The notes below the pieces were generated by a model. That model saw nothing but the letters and a program-made list of their open reading frames with translations. It made no database searches and was not told the DNA's origin. From an uncultured Selenomonadaceae bacterium (GTDB lineage: Bacteria; Bacillota; Negativicutes; Selenomonadales; Selenomonadaceae), in the NCBI GenBank assembly GCA_905234195.1, contig CAJOFR010000006.1:62001-126000 (forward strand): 64,000 nucleotides of DNA. The letters are read 5' to 3'. Within the stretch, counting starts at the first letter, position 1, and every line of letters starts with the position of its first letter. The translations under genes and the position numbers were made by a program. This document shows positions 45,465 through 53,852 of the stretch, piece by piece.

Positions 45465-48332
45465 TCAGTCATCCAATTTTATGAGCAAAAATTCTTCTTC
45501 TTCCGCGCTAAGTTCTCCGCCCTGCAACATTTTTTGAGCAACGGTCGCGGATTTTTCAAACCTTGCGTCGACGCCGAAGGGGTAAAGCGAATCCAAATCG
45601 TTGAGGAGCTTTTGCGCCTCGTTGAAGGCGGATTGTTCAAGGGGATTGGGATAGCGGCGGTCGCAGAGCAAACCAATCGCCAAGAGGCAATTATTAATTT
45701 CGGTCGAGTTCATTTTTTTGGAGCGAATAATTTTGCACAGGTCGCTGACAATTTTACTCTTGCGAACTGAAGCGACAGTCGGTTCGCCGTCGCTGAGACG
45801 ATACGCCACGCCGAGAGCATGCGCGGAATTTTGGACGAGACTTTTTTTGCCGTTCGCGATGAGGTTGCAATCTTTTTTGAACTCAAGATAAATCCAATCG
45901 ACTGAAGTTTTCGTCATGGCATGCGTGTAAAGATTGGCGAGGCGCAGTTTGCTGTACCCGTGCAAATTTTCGAGTTGGGCGAGATCATTTTCACTGCCGC
46001 ACATATTCAGCGTATAAACCGCCTGAATTTTTGTGTTGACGCTGTAGCCTTTCAAGTCGAAGCCGTGAAAATGAATTTCCCTGTCAAGTTGTTGCATGCA
46101 AAAATTTGCGAGTCTTTTTTTCTGGGACGCCGTCCAATTTTTTCCAATCTTCCTGCCGATAATTATAAAGTTTGTTTTAAAAATTTCGTTGCTCAAATTT
46201 TCGTTGTCCTTAAAAATTTTCAAAAAGGTTTCGGCAAAATCGTTGGGGTTATCCGCCGTCCAAAGATTTTGCTTTTCTCTTCTAATCAGCTCGGAATATT
46301 TTACGAAATTATTTTTATCGCCACGCTTTTGTGCGGAATCAGCCTTCTTGCAAAATTCGAGAATCCTGTTAAGAACTTGCACGGGATTTAAATTTTTGAG
46401 GGGTTTAGTCGTTACGATTTTTGGTTTAGCAATTTCTTCGACGGGCTTATCAATTTTCGTGGCGATGGCAATTTCGGTGGTGCCGTCGTCGATTTTCTCA
46501 AGCCCCTGCGGATCTTTGCAGGTATAGGCGTCCATGCGAATGATTCTTTGTTCGTTCATAGTGACGGTGAAGGCGGCGAAGTTTTCATTTTTGGAGCGCG
46601 AATATTTTTCGGGGAAGACGATATTTCCTCCGGCGATAATCGTATAACTTCCGTCGTTATTGCGGCGGGCGATAGGGACATTAATTTTGTTTGTGCCCGA
46701 AGGCAATTTAAATCCGGTGAAAATTTCTGAACGGTGGGGGAGCGTCGTGCCGGTCTTGATAATTTCTTCGTAGCGGTTGCCGTGCGTGACGAGGTACAAG
46801 CTGTCCGGGAGAATCGAATGACCGGGACGAATGTAAGGCATTGGATTTTTAGCGGGAGGCGCGGAATTTTTTCCGGCTTGTTTGGCGGAGGAAGTCAGCG
46901 GCAAATTTTTCATGGCGGGATCTTTGGCAAGAGCCTCGTCGTATTTGTGCAGGAAGTAGTGATAGACAGCCGCGCCGCGAGCAACTGCCTGGTCGGGGTC
47001 CAGCGCGACAATGGGATCAAATCCGAAAAATTCTTTCAGGCGATTAATGACCATATAAAATCTTGACATCCCGCCGTTCATAATTACGGCGTCGATTTTA
47101 AAATTTTCGGTGCCGAGTTTATCGGAGCACTTTTTGAGCACGTCGAGGATAGGGAAAATAATATTGAGCGTGCCGAATTTTTTAGCGACTTCGTCCAAAT
47201 TTTTGAAGTCGTCGAATTTAAAATCGTTGCCCATAAATTTATTCCAGACGTCTTCGAGGGCTTGAGTGGTAAAATTATCGTCGTAGGCGTAGCCGGTCGC
47301 GCCGATATTCCCGCCGACGGGGTAGGTGTCGTCGTCGTCGCCCCAAGCGTCGTCGTCCTGCCGCCCGCCGCCAAATTCGTCGCTGTTATCCATGCTGACT
47401 TTTATTTTGAGTTCTTCGGCGTAGTTCAAGAGTTGCGGCATAACTCCGGCTTCTTCGCGTTTAATCTTCTGAAAAATTTCGGGATGACTGCGATATTTTT
47501 CAAGGTACCTTACGAACATTTCTTTCGCGAGCGCGGCATCAAAATCGTCACCGCCGAGAAGGGTATAACGATTAATCGCCAAATCTTCCACGTTCAAAAC
47601 TTCGGGGGCGTCCTTGCGCCTGGAAATTTTATGCAACGTTATATCGAGAGTTCCCCCGCCCAAATCGAAGACCATAACAATTTTTTGCGTGCTCAAGTCC
47701 AAAATTTTATCGGAAATTTCTCCGTTATGAACTTGATTTATAAAATCGTAAATGACTGCCTGCGGTTCGGGCAAAAGAATCGAACGCATAGAGCCGTTGG
47801 CGTTTCTGATTTTAATTCCCGCAAGTTCGGCGGCCTTGAGTGTGGCTTGACACATAATGCTATCGAAATTTGCGGGGACTGTTATGACGGCGTCGTCAAT
47901 TTCTTTTTGGTGATAAGTACGCGCCGCGCTTTTCAGCATGTATTCCAAAATGCGCGCAGAAATTTGCGCGGGGGTTTTGTCGGGGATATTCGAGGAAAGA
48001 CCTTCGGCGAAGGCGTTCCCCATTTGGCTTTTGATAGACTTTGCGACGAGGTGAGGACGAAGAGAATATCTGCTCTTCGCGAAATTCCCGACGACAGGCG
48101 CAAAATTTTTTTCTTCGTTGTAGTAGACGCAGCTGGGCAAGGTATTTTCTTTTCGCATTGAAAATCTTGTCTCGCCGCCGGCATTAAACATATCAACGGC
48201 GCGATCAATTCCAATGACTTTGCTGACGATATTTCCGTTGGCGCGCGGAGTTATCGTTGCCAAGACTGAATTTGTCGTGCCCAAGTCTATGCCTACGCAA
48301 AGATCGTTGTGATTTTCTCCATTAATCAGCAT
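45465..48332 (-). CDS. Divergent Hsp70-family chaperone with long C-terminal extension
   Basis: A 955-residue Hsp70. The ATPase domain (1-460) has phosphate-1 CVGIDLGTTNS (12-22), phosphate-2 VMVFDLGGGTLDITL (219-233) and adenosine motif DAVIMNGGMSRFY (414-426). It is broken by an acidic Gly/Asp insert at 314-352. The substrate-binding beta domain (about 510-640) includes KTGTTLPHRSEIF. Beyond the usual lid, a helical extension (650-955) has many Trp, Leu and Asn and no DnaK-like EEVD end. The start has GGAGG. It is not the housekeeping DnaK (no dnaJ or grpE/hrcA context), but a GrpE-like gene precedes it. It is probably a dedicated chaperone. Confidence 0.9.
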   Translation of the reverse strand: MLINGENHNDLCVGIDLGTTNSVLATITPRANGNIVSKVIGIDRAVDMFNAGGETRFSMRKENTLPSCVYYNEEKNFAPVVGNFAKSRYSLRPHLVAKSIKSQMGNAFAEGLSSNIPDKTPAQISARILEYMLKSAARTYHQKEIDDAVITVPANFDSIMCQATLKAAELAGIKIRNANGSMRSILLPEPQAVIYDFINQVHNGEISDKILDLSTQKIVMVFDLGGGTLDITLHKISRRKDAPEVLNVEDLAINRYTLLGGDDFDAALAKEMFVRYLEKYRSHPEIFQKIKREEAGVMPQLLNYAEELKIKVSMDNSDEFGGGRQDDDAWGDDDDTYPVGGNIGATGYAYDDNFTTQALEDVWNKFMGNDFKFDDFKNLDEVAKKFGTLNIIFPILDVLKKCSDKLGTENFKIDAVIMNGGMSRFYMVINRLKEFFGFDPIVALDPDQAVARGAAVYHYFLHKYDEALAKDPAMKNLPLTSSAKQAGKNSAPPAKNPMPYIRPGHSILPDSLYLVTHGNRYEEIIKTGTTLPHRSEIFTGFKLPSGTNKINVPIARRNNDGSYTIIAGGNIVFPEKYSRSKNENFAAFTVTMNEQRIIRMDAYTCKDPQGLEKIDDGTTEIAIATKIDKPVEEIAKPKIVTTKPLKNLNPVQVLNRILEFCKKADSAQKRGDKNNFVKYSELIRREKQNLWTADNPNDFAETFLKIFKDNENLSNEIFKTNFIIIGRKIGKNWTASQKKRLANFCMQQLDREIHFHGFDLKGYSVNTKIQAVYTLNMCGSENDLAQLENLHGYSKLRLANLYTHAMTKTSVDWIYLEFKKDCNLIANGKKSLVQNSAHALGVAYRLSDGEPTVASVRKSKIVSDLCKIIRSKKMNSTEINNCLLAIGLLCDRRYPNPLEQSAFNEAQKLLNDLDSLYPFGVDARFEKSATVAQKMLQGGELSAEEEEFLLIKLDD

Positions 48333-48368
48333 AATAAAACCTCCTTTAAAATTTTTAAAAGTCGTTGG

Positions 48369-49484
48369 TTATTCGGCGGCGTCCTCCTCAATTTCTTTAA
48401 GGCGGGGGCGCGCAATTTGAATATCTTTATTTTTGTAGAACCAGCCGGGCGAAAGAACTTTGACTTGTTTAATTTCTTCGGCGTCGACGTACGGCGAACC
48501 TTCGTAGTCACAAGATTCTATCTCGTTAAATTTCATGGAGTGGACGGAGCCGAGTTTCATAATCGGATTAATTTCGTGGTCGCGGACAAATTTTGTAAGG
48601 TTGTCGACGAGAATGAACAGCCCGCTAATTTCCGGCGGCAAGTTCACATTTTGTTTGCGGAGCTTGCGGACACCGTCACGGACATTAATTATTGCGTCTA
48701 AAATGCAACCGTACTTTTCGGAGTTTAGGCGCGAAAAAAAATCTGTCATTTCGTTTTGGTGAATTTCCTCAAGGCGTGATTCAAAGTCGTCCTGCAAATC
48801 CTTCAACATCATTTCGTTTCTCTTCAAAGTATTTTCGAGCTGTTCGATTTTATTTTGAGCCGCGCTTTGATTTTTATTTTTCCCCTGCGCGCCGCAAATC
48901 TCCTTCAAAAAATCATTCATATCGTAGCGAAGATATTGCGCGTAAACATTTCCGAACTTAGCAAAATTTTCGAGGTCGCCATGAATATCCAGCTCCGGAT
49001 ATTTCGTGTAGAGCATCAAGCAAAAAATTCTACTCTTGACCTTGCGATAATCGGGGTTGCCCTTCATTTTCATGTACGCCTCAAAATCTTCGCTATCCTT
49101 CGATACAAGTGCTTTAACAAAGGCGTCGACGGCGGCAGATGCCCAAATGAAAAGCTCTTCGCGGCTGTCGAAGTCCGTGATATTGTGGAAACGAAAAACT
49201 CTAATCACTTCGTTTGCCGTCACGTCGTAGCCATATTTTGTCCGCAACTTTTCTACGCAACGATTGACGCTGAGAAATTTTTCCTTGCAGAGAATTTGGA
49301 AGAGGCGGCTTTCATAAACGTAATCGACGTCAGCCATATTTGGCAGGCTCTTCAATCTCCGGTTGGTGCCGCTGTGAACAATTTCGATAAACTTTTTAAT
49401 ATCCGGGTTATCGACGTCCAATTCGGTTATCTCCCTCAATTTTTGAATCGGCAAATCTTTTATGGCGTCACGAATCGTTTGCAT
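48369..49484 (-). CDS. GrpE-like nucleotide-exchange factor with novel N-terminal domain
   Basis: A 371-residue protein. Residues 1-195 form an all-helical domain I do not recognise (MQTIRDAIKDLPIQKLREIT, VDYVYESRLFQILCKEKFLS). A coiled coil spans about 209-245 (KIEQLENTLKRNEMMLKDLQ). Residues 250-371 resemble the GrpE four-helix and beta-wing part: a helix with ILDAIINVRDGVRKL, then VRDHEINPIMKLGSVHS and a closing VKVLSPGWFYKNKDIQIARP. GrpE drives ADP release from Hsp70. The gene lies 36 bases before the divergent Hsp70, so a cognate pair is inferred. The ATG has TAGGAGG. The GrpE call rests on visual similarity. Confidence 0.72.
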   Translation of the reverse strand: MQTIRDAIKDLPIQKLREITELDVDNPDIKKFIEIVHSGTNRRLKSLPNMADVDYVYESRLFQILCKEKFLSVNRCVEKLRTKYGYDVTANEVIRVFRFHNITDFDSREELFIWASAAVDAFVKALVSKDSEDFEAYMKMKGNPDYRKVKSRIFCLMLYTKYPELDIHGDLENFAKFGNVYAQYLRYDMNDFLKEICGAQGKNKNQSAAQNKIEQLENTLKRNEMMLKDLQDDFESRLEEIHQNEMTDFFSRLNSEKYGCILDAIINVRDGVRKLRKQNVNLPPEISGLFILVDNLTKFVRDHEINPIMKLGSVHSMKFNEIESCDYEGSPYVDAEEIKQVKVLSPGWFYKNKDIQIARPRLKEIEEDAAE

Positions 49485-49511
49485 GGTAATCCTCCTAAAA
49501 TTTTATAAAAG

Positions 49512-50612
49512 TTAAATTTCAAACGGCTCAAAATTTTTTGGAAAGATAAAATTCGTTCGGGAATCGGGTTCGTTCATCAAAACTTGCTCGATTGTTCGCG
49601 GGTTGTAAGTTCTGTCGGGCGGGCTGTGCACGACGATACAAATTTTTGGATTTATTTTCCGGACGAAGTTTGCGACGGATTGAAAGTCATCGTGTAGCGA
49701 AAAACTTTTGCGAATAATTTCAAACCGTTTGTAACGCGGCGGGGGTTCCGTCGAAAAAACTACGCAGGGTTTGTCGGCGAAAAATTCCAGCGGGCGAATG
49801 CGCTCGTTGATAATGGGAATGTGCAGTTCCTCGAAACAGTGCACTAACTTCATTATCTGCGCGTCGATAAAAATTTCTACGTCCGGCAAAAATTTATTAA
49901 TCATGGTCGCCAACTCAATGCCCTTGCTTATCTGATTAATCTGGAAGTAAATTTTTTTGCCGAAACTGATTGAGCGGCGAATGTGGAAGAGAATTTTTTG
50001 TATAGCGGCGTCGTTCGTCCGGTAGCTTGAGTGTTTGGCGTGCAGTCCGCAAATAATCAGTACGTCAATATCAACATCGGGAAGGATAGCGGCTCCGACA
50101 AGTTGCGTCGAAAAAGTTGAGTAGTCGCCGGTATAAAGCAACCGCCGCCCGCCGAAATTAAAAAGCGTCATCATTGCGCCTGGAATGTGCCCCGCCTGGT
50201 GGAAACTCACGGAAATTTCGGGCAAAGGAATTTCCTGCAGGAAGGCGACGCGAAAAATTTTCTCCTGCTCGGCGGCGGATAATCTGTTGCCGATTTGCAG
50301 ACGGGTAATTTGCCAAGTCAAGTCCGTCATGTAAACATTCGCGCGCTCGTTCAGTTTCAAAAAATCGGGCAGGGCGGCGACGTGGTCAAGGTGAGCGTGC
50401 GAAATAAAAACGTGCGAAATTTGGTGGAAGTCCTGCAAATAAGGCGTCTGCAAAAGAGCATTAAACTGCGGCGAAAAATTTACTCCGTCAGATCTTCCGC
50501 AACCACAATCCAAAAGAAAATTCGTCGTGCCGATTTTCAGGTAGTAGCAGTTCGCGCCGACGTTTTGCGCGCCGTCGAGAGCCATGAAAATAATTTTATC
50601 GTTTGTCTTCAA
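49512..50612 (-). CDS. Beta-CASP-like MBL-fold metallo-hydrolase
   Basis: A 366-residue metallo-beta-lactamase-fold protein. It has the zinc motif HAHLDH (72-77), His142 in GHIPGA, Asp163 in LYTGDY, then an insert (about 185-320) with LIICGLHAKHSSYR and a last ligand His329 in VVHSPPD. This order matches beta-CASP nucleases such as CPSF73 and RNase J, and it may therefore act on RNA. It could also be a different MBL hydrolase. The TTG start follows AGGTG. It is the first gene of the unit with the GrpE-like and Hsp70 genes, 27 bases before the former. Confidence 0.8.
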   Translation of the reverse strand: MKTNDKIIFMALDGAQNVGANCYYLKIGTTNFLLDCGCGRSDGVNFSPQFNALLQTPYLQDFHQISHVFISHAHLDHVAALPDFLKLNERANVYMTDLTWQITRLQIGNRLSAAEQEKIFRVAFLQEIPLPEISVSFHQAGHIPGAMMTLFNFGGRRLLYTGDYSTFSTQLVGAAILPDVDIDVLIICGLHAKHSSYRTNDAAIQKILFHIRRSISFGKKIYFQINQISKGIELATMINKFLPDVEIFIDAQIMKLVHCFEELHIPIINERIRPLEFFADKPCVVFSTEPPPRYKRFEIIRKSFSLHDDFQSVANFVRKINPKICIVVHSPPDRTYNPRTIEQVLMNEPDSRTNFIFPKNFEPFEI

Positions 50613-50640
50613 AATTTCACCTGCCTTTTAAATTTAAAAT

Positions 50641-50673
50641 TACCCCTCCCGCGCGCAGGAGGGGCAGTTTTTT
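50641..50673. terminator. GC hairpin between jag and the MBL gene
   Basis: CCCCTCC (50643-50649) and GGAGGGG (50658-50664) enclose CGCGCGCA. A T8 run follows on the plus strand, while the minus strand has only a mixed TAATTTT tail. It lies 33 bases after the jag stop (50697). It probably ends the rpmH-jag transcript. Confidence 0.6.
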
Positions 50674-50696
50674 TTATCGAAACGTCTAAAATTTTA

Positions 50697-51512
50697 TCAA
50701 CGTCCGCGTTTTTTCGGCGAGACAACAATATAACGGTAGGGATCTTCGCCCGCGCTGTGTGTTTCGATTTTGTCGTTGTCCTGCAGTGCGGTATGAATAA
50801 TTTTTCTTTCGTGGCGGCTCATCGGCTCAAGCTTAACGTCTTGACGCAGACGAATGACACGTTCGGCGACACTCTTCGCAAGTTTTTCGAGAGTTTCGGC
50901 GCGGCGTTCGCGATAATTTTCTATATCCAAAATGAAACGGATTTTTTCCGGCGCGTCGTGCGTATTAGCCGCCAAATTCGTGAGGTACTGCAGCGCGTCC
51001 AAAGTCTGCCCGTGTTTGCCGATAAGGACACCCATATTTTTTCCGGCCAAGTCCAACACAATCCCCGCGTCGGATTCTTTTGCGGTAACAGTCACGTCGA
51101 TTTTCATAGCCGCGCAAACTTCCAGCAAGAAATTTTTTGCCACGTCAACAACGGCATTTTTGTCGAAGTCAGAAAATTTTTCTTCGGCAACTTCGGTTTC
51201 AGTTTCGCTTGCGGAAATTTTTTCGTCGTCGATTTTTTCGGTGACTTCGGGAATATTTTTATCTTCGGGAGTTTCCTCCACTTGAACTTCAAATTTTGAA
51301 ATAGGTTGCGGCTCGGCTTGAGTTACAGGCTGTGTAATTTCCTTCAGCTTGACTTGAACTCTGGCGGGTTTTGCGCCGAAGCCGAAGAAACCTTTTGACG
51401 GATTTTCCAAGACTTCAACTTCTACATCTTTTTCGACCGCGCCGAGTTCGGTTAAAGCCGCTTGAATTGCCTCTTCGACAGTCTTACCGGTTTTTTCAAT
51501 AATAGTCGCCAT
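50697..51512 (-). CDS. jag: RNA-binding protein Jag/KhpB
   Basis: A 271-residue Jag (KhpB/EloR). The N-terminal Jag_N domain (1-52) opens MATIIEKTGKTVEEAIQAAL and ends GFFGFGAKPARVQV. An acidic linker (60-120) is followed by a KH domain (about 125-200, GIVLDLAGKNMGVLIGKHGQ) and an R3H domain with RHERKIIHTAL. It binds RNA and controls cell elongation in other Firmicutes. It directly follows yidC (1-base gap), the normal rpmH-rnpA-yidD-yidC-jag order. The usual mnmE gene does not follow; a hairpin and the MBL gene do. Confidence 0.95.
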   Translation of the reverse strand: MATIIEKTGKTVEEAIQAALTELGAVEKDVEVEVLENPSKGFFGFGAKPARVQVKLKEITQPVTQAEPQPISKFEVQVEETPEDKNIPEVTEKIDDEKISASETETEVAEEKFSDFDKNAVVDVAKNFLLEVCAAMKIDVTVTAKESDAGIVLDLAGKNMGVLIGKHGQTLDALQYLTNLAANTHDAPEKIRFILDIENYRERRAETLEKLAKSVAERVIRLRQDVKLEPMSRHERKIIHTALQDNDKIETHSAGEDPYRYIVVSPKKRGR

Positions 51513-52181
51513 TTAGGCAGCCTCCTTGTTAGTGTCGCGATTAATCCACAGTTGTTGGAAAATCTGCACGACGTTCATTGTTGCCCAATACAAAACGAGT
51601 CCCGAAGGAAAACTTATGCTTATAAAACCGATAAACAGCGGCATAACAATCATCATAATTTTCGCCTGCTGATTCATTTCGGTCATTGAAATTTTTTGCA
51701 TAAGAAAAGTTGTGAATGCAGAGATTAACGGCAGGATATACATTGGATCCGGTTCCGACAGGCTGGGCAACCACAAAAACGAAGGTGTTGCCGCGCCGTA
51801 GTCGAAACTAAACAGCGTGTAATACATTGCCATCAAAATCGGCATTTGTATCAGCATAGGCAAGCAGCCTGCCAACGGGTTGACGCCTTCTTTTTGGTAA
51901 AGCTCCATGACTTTTTGTTGCATGACCTGCGGATTATCCTTGTATTTATCCTGCAATTTTTTAAGTTGCGGTGCGACTTTCTGCATTGCCCTCATAGATT
52001 TCATTTGTTTTGCCGTGAGCGGGTACAAGATTATTTTTATGATAATTGTCAAGAGTATAATTGCAAGTCCGTAGCTGCCGAATCCTAATTTATCTGTAAA
52101 GAGATATAACGAGTTCATTGCGGAATTAAAAACGAATTCTATAGGCGCAAAGATTGAACTAAAAATTCCGGGTTCTTCCAA
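51513..52181 (-). CDS. yidC: Membrane protein insertase YidC/Oxa1 (SpoIIIJ type)
   Basis: A 222-residue short YidC of the Gram-positive type, lacking the large periplasmic domain. Membrane helices include GSYGLAIILLTIIIKIILYP and IPILMAMYYTLFSFDYGAAT-adjacent segments. The cytosolic hairpin has MRAMQKVAPQLKKLQDKYKD and the motif AGCLPMLIQMPIL. It inserts and folds inner-membrane proteins, alone or with Sec. I take TTG 52181, with GGGAAG upstream; a TTG five codons earlier is an alternative. It follows yidD by 23 bases, and jag follows directly. Confidence 0.95.
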   Translation of the reverse strand: MEEPGIFSSIFAPIEFVFNSAMNSLYLFTDKLGFGSYGLAIILLTIIIKIILYPLTAKQMKSMRAMQKVAPQLKKLQDKYKDNPQVMQQKVMELYQKEGVNPLAGCLPMLIQMPILMAMYYTLFSFDYGAATPSFLWLPSLSEPDPMYILPLISAFTTFLMQKISMTEMNQQAKIMMIVMPLFIGFISISFPSGLVLYWATMNVVQIFQQLWINRDTNKEAA

Positions 52182-52204
52182 AACATCACTTCCCAATCTC
52201 GTGG

Positions 52205-52414
52205 TTAAGGGACGGGGTCATAACCGCCCTTGCAAAAAGGGTTACAGCGCAAGACGCGCTTGACCGCCAGAAATCCGCCGCGCCTCCAGCCGTATTTTTT
52301 CAGAGCCTCCAACGCATAAGCCGAGCAAGTAGGAATAAACCGACAACAAGGCGGCTTAAGCGGGGAGATCCATTTGCGGTAGAAATTGACGGCGGCTATA
52401 AAAATTTTCGTCAT
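52205..52414 (-). CDS. yidD: Membrane protein insertion efficiency factor YidD
   Basis: A 69-residue YidD. It has the basic helix MTKIFIAAVNFYRKWISPLK and the conserved CRFIPTCSAYALEALKKYG cysteine motif, then CNPFCKGGYDPVP. It sits on the cytoplasmic face of the membrane and helps YidC. It lies 6 bases after rnpA and 23 before yidC, the classical position. Confidence 0.97.
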   Translation of the reverse strand: MTKIFIAAVNFYRKWISPLKPPCCRFIPTCSAYALEALKKYGWRRGGFLAVKRVLRCNPFCKGGYDPVP

Positions 52415-52420
52415 GAAAAA

Positions 52421-52768
52421 TCAACCTGTCCAAATTTTTGCCTTCCTGCAAATTTCGCGAAAAGATTTTATTGCGGCACCGGCTTTGGCGTCCACCAGAT
52501 TTTTTCTGCCGACGAGCACCAGCGCGCAATCTTGACGAATATTATTTTTGTTTAGGCGGTAGGCTTCGCGCAGGATACGTTTGACGCGGTTACGAACGAC
52601 CGCGCCGCCCAGTTTTTTTCCTGCGGCGAAACCGACTCTACCGCTAAGATTTTGATTAAACAAGACGTAGATGACAATATCGCGGTTAGCGAAGGAGCGA
52701 CCTTTTGAATAGACTTCGTTAAATTCGCGCTTGCCGCGAAAAATTTCGCTCCTCTTCAACTCGAACAT
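52421..52768 (-). CDS. rnpA: Ribonuclease P protein component
   Basis: A 115-residue RnpA from ATG 52768 (GGAGG 8 bases upstream); the open frame upstream of it has no site. It has the start FELKRSEIFRGKREFNEVYS, the cleft strands RDIVIYVLFNQN, and the RNR motif VRNRVKRILREAYRLN that binds RNase P RNA. It assists 5' maturation of tRNAs. It lies between rpmH and yidD, as expected. Confidence 0.97.
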   Translation of the reverse strand: MFELKRSEIFRGKREFNEVYSKGRSFANRDIVIYVLFNQNLSGRVGFAAGKKLGGAVVRNRVKRILREAYRLNKNNIRQDCALVLVGRKNLVDAKAGAAIKSFREICRKAKIWTG

Positions 52769-52795
52769 AAAAATTTCCTCCGCACCGTCAAAACG

Positions 52796-52827
52796 AAAAA
52801 AAGCCACTCCCGAAAAAGGAAAGTGAC
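52796..52827 (-). terminator. Partial terminator between rpmH and rnpA
   Basis: Minus strand: GTCACTTTCC (52827-52818) and GGGAGTGGC (52812-52804) pair with a mismatch and are followed by TTTTTTT. Such a weak hairpin often gives more L34 than RnpA mRNA. Confidence 0.55.
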
Positions 52828-52837
52828 CGAATCTTTT

Positions 52838-52972
52838 TCAAGCAGTAAGTTTTTTTCTGCCGCGCTGACGACGGCGTTTAATGACCAAGCGTCCGCCGAG
52901 AGTCTTCATACGTTCACGAAAACCATGTGTCTTTTTTCTGTATCTTGTATTTGGCTGAAAAGTTCTTTTCAA
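52838..52972 (-). CDS. rpmH: 50S ribosomal protein bL34
   Basis: A 44-residue bL34: [20 protein letters not shown] at the start, then [17 protein letters not shown]. The start is TTG at 52972, 8 bases after GGGGG. It is the first gene of the rpmH-rnpA-yidD-yidC-jag operon behind a consensus promoter. In most bacteria dnaA lies next to it on the other side, but not here. Confidence 0.97.
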   Translation of the reverse strand: MKRTFQPNTRYRKKTHGFRERMKTLGGRLVIKRRRQRGRKKLTA

Positions 52973-53009
52973 AGTCCGTACCCCCTTGCTAAAAATTAAA
53001 CCGCAATGC

Positions 53010-53038
53010 ATTATATTCAATCGAGCATTGCCTGTCAA
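53010..53038 (-). promoter_or_regulatory. Consensus promoter of the rpmH operon
   Basis: Minus strand: TTGACA (53038-53033), 17-base spacer, TATAAT (53015-53010). It matches the sigma-70/SigA consensus at all 12 positions and lies 38 bases before the rpmH start. Confidence 0.9.
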
Positions 53039-53651
53039 GAAATTTTTCTTAAAACGAGCATTTTTGTTTTTCGGGGAGCAAAAATTAGCAACAATTATTC
53101 CAGGTGTAAAAACCATGTCAAAAGAAAGAATTCTTTTTAAAAACCTTCACGAAAAAGAGGAAGGAAATGCAAAAGATGTGTCGAATTCCCCTCTCGGGGA
53201 GAGGGGAATGAGCGGCGAGGCTTGCGCCTGCCGCTTTGGTTTAGGTAGTTACCTTTTCTAAGGAATGACATTTTTCTTTTTTTTTACCTTTTTTTATTTT
53301 CTTTTTAGAAATTGTAGGCTTTTATTCCTCTGCTTGTAAGTTTTAGTTAAAATTGACAAGGTTGCTAGTGTCGAGTCGGGACTTGAGAGATTATAAAATT
53401 CAAAGATTAAAACAAGAGTTGAGACGTTACAGGTTGTAGCTTGGGACTGTGTTGTTGGAGGTCGTTCGCAACTGCGAACGGCTTTTTCAGTGCAACAGTG
53501 AGATTTAAAGCAGAGATTAACAAAGTTCAAGGTCAGAGTTCTGACAGGCGGTTGTTGAGATTGTCGACTGTCAAGGCTATCGACTAGGGAGTTGTTGAGA
53601 CTATCGACTAGAGGTTAAACAACAGATTTGTAGATGATTGACAGATTACAG
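53039..53651. other. Gene-free switch region, possible origin-proximal DNA
   Basis: No convincing gene is seen here. Contents: a perfect inverted repeat ATTCCCCTCTC-GGG-GAGAGGGGAAT (53188-53212) followed by a GCGGCGAGGC...GCCTGCCGC hairpin (about 53213-53233); a pyrimidine-rich stretch (53262-53310); the palindrome CGTTCGCA-AC-TGCGAACG (53463-53480) followed by GCTTTTTC, terminator-like on the plus strand; and three copies of a GTTGAGA motif (53418, 53554, 53594), with a fourth downstream at 53772. Two CTATCGACTAG repeats lie at 53578-53588 and 53601-53611. No TTATCCACA-type DnaA box was found by eye. Confidence 0.5.
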
Positions 53652-53680
53652 GTGACAACCACTGATTGCTGTGATATACT
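53652..53680 (+). promoter_or_regulatory. Promoter for the DUF896-proC-folD genes
   Basis: GTGACA (53652-53657), 17-base spacer, TATACT (53675-53680), with TG two bases before the -10 (extended -10). The leader to the DUF896 start is about 165 bases and contains the A28 tract. Confidence 0.55.
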
Positions 53681-53714
53681 TTACTAAGGAGAGGGGGAGA
53701 AGATTCCAAACGAG

Positions 53715-53742
53715 AAAAAAAAAAAAAAAAAAAAAAAAAAAC
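53715..53742 (+). repeat. A28 homopolymer tract
   Basis: Twenty-eight consecutive A residues in the leader of the DUF896 gene, after a G-rich GGAGAGGGGGAG stretch. Tracts this long are rare in bacterial DNA and prone to slippage or assembly error. Confidence 0.9.
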
Positions 53743-53852
53743 CAACTGTAATAGTAAAAACCTAGAGGGTAGTTGAGATTGTAAACCAGAGGATGGGTTA
53801 ATCTTTAAAATAGAGTAGACTAAGGAATAGTAGCAGAGAAAGGTTGATGCTG

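Noticed and set aside
45465-48332. Housekeeping dnaK
   Set aside because: Length, acidic insert, missing C-terminal tail and lack of hrcA/dnaJ argue for a divergent paralog.
52986-53261. Plus-strand frame with [17 protein letters not shown] near 53115
   Set aside because: It runs through two GC hairpins, has only a weak site and no family resemblance; treated as non-coding.
53039-53651. Definite chromosomal origin
   Set aside because: No DnaA boxes or dnaA gene visible; kept only as a possibility.
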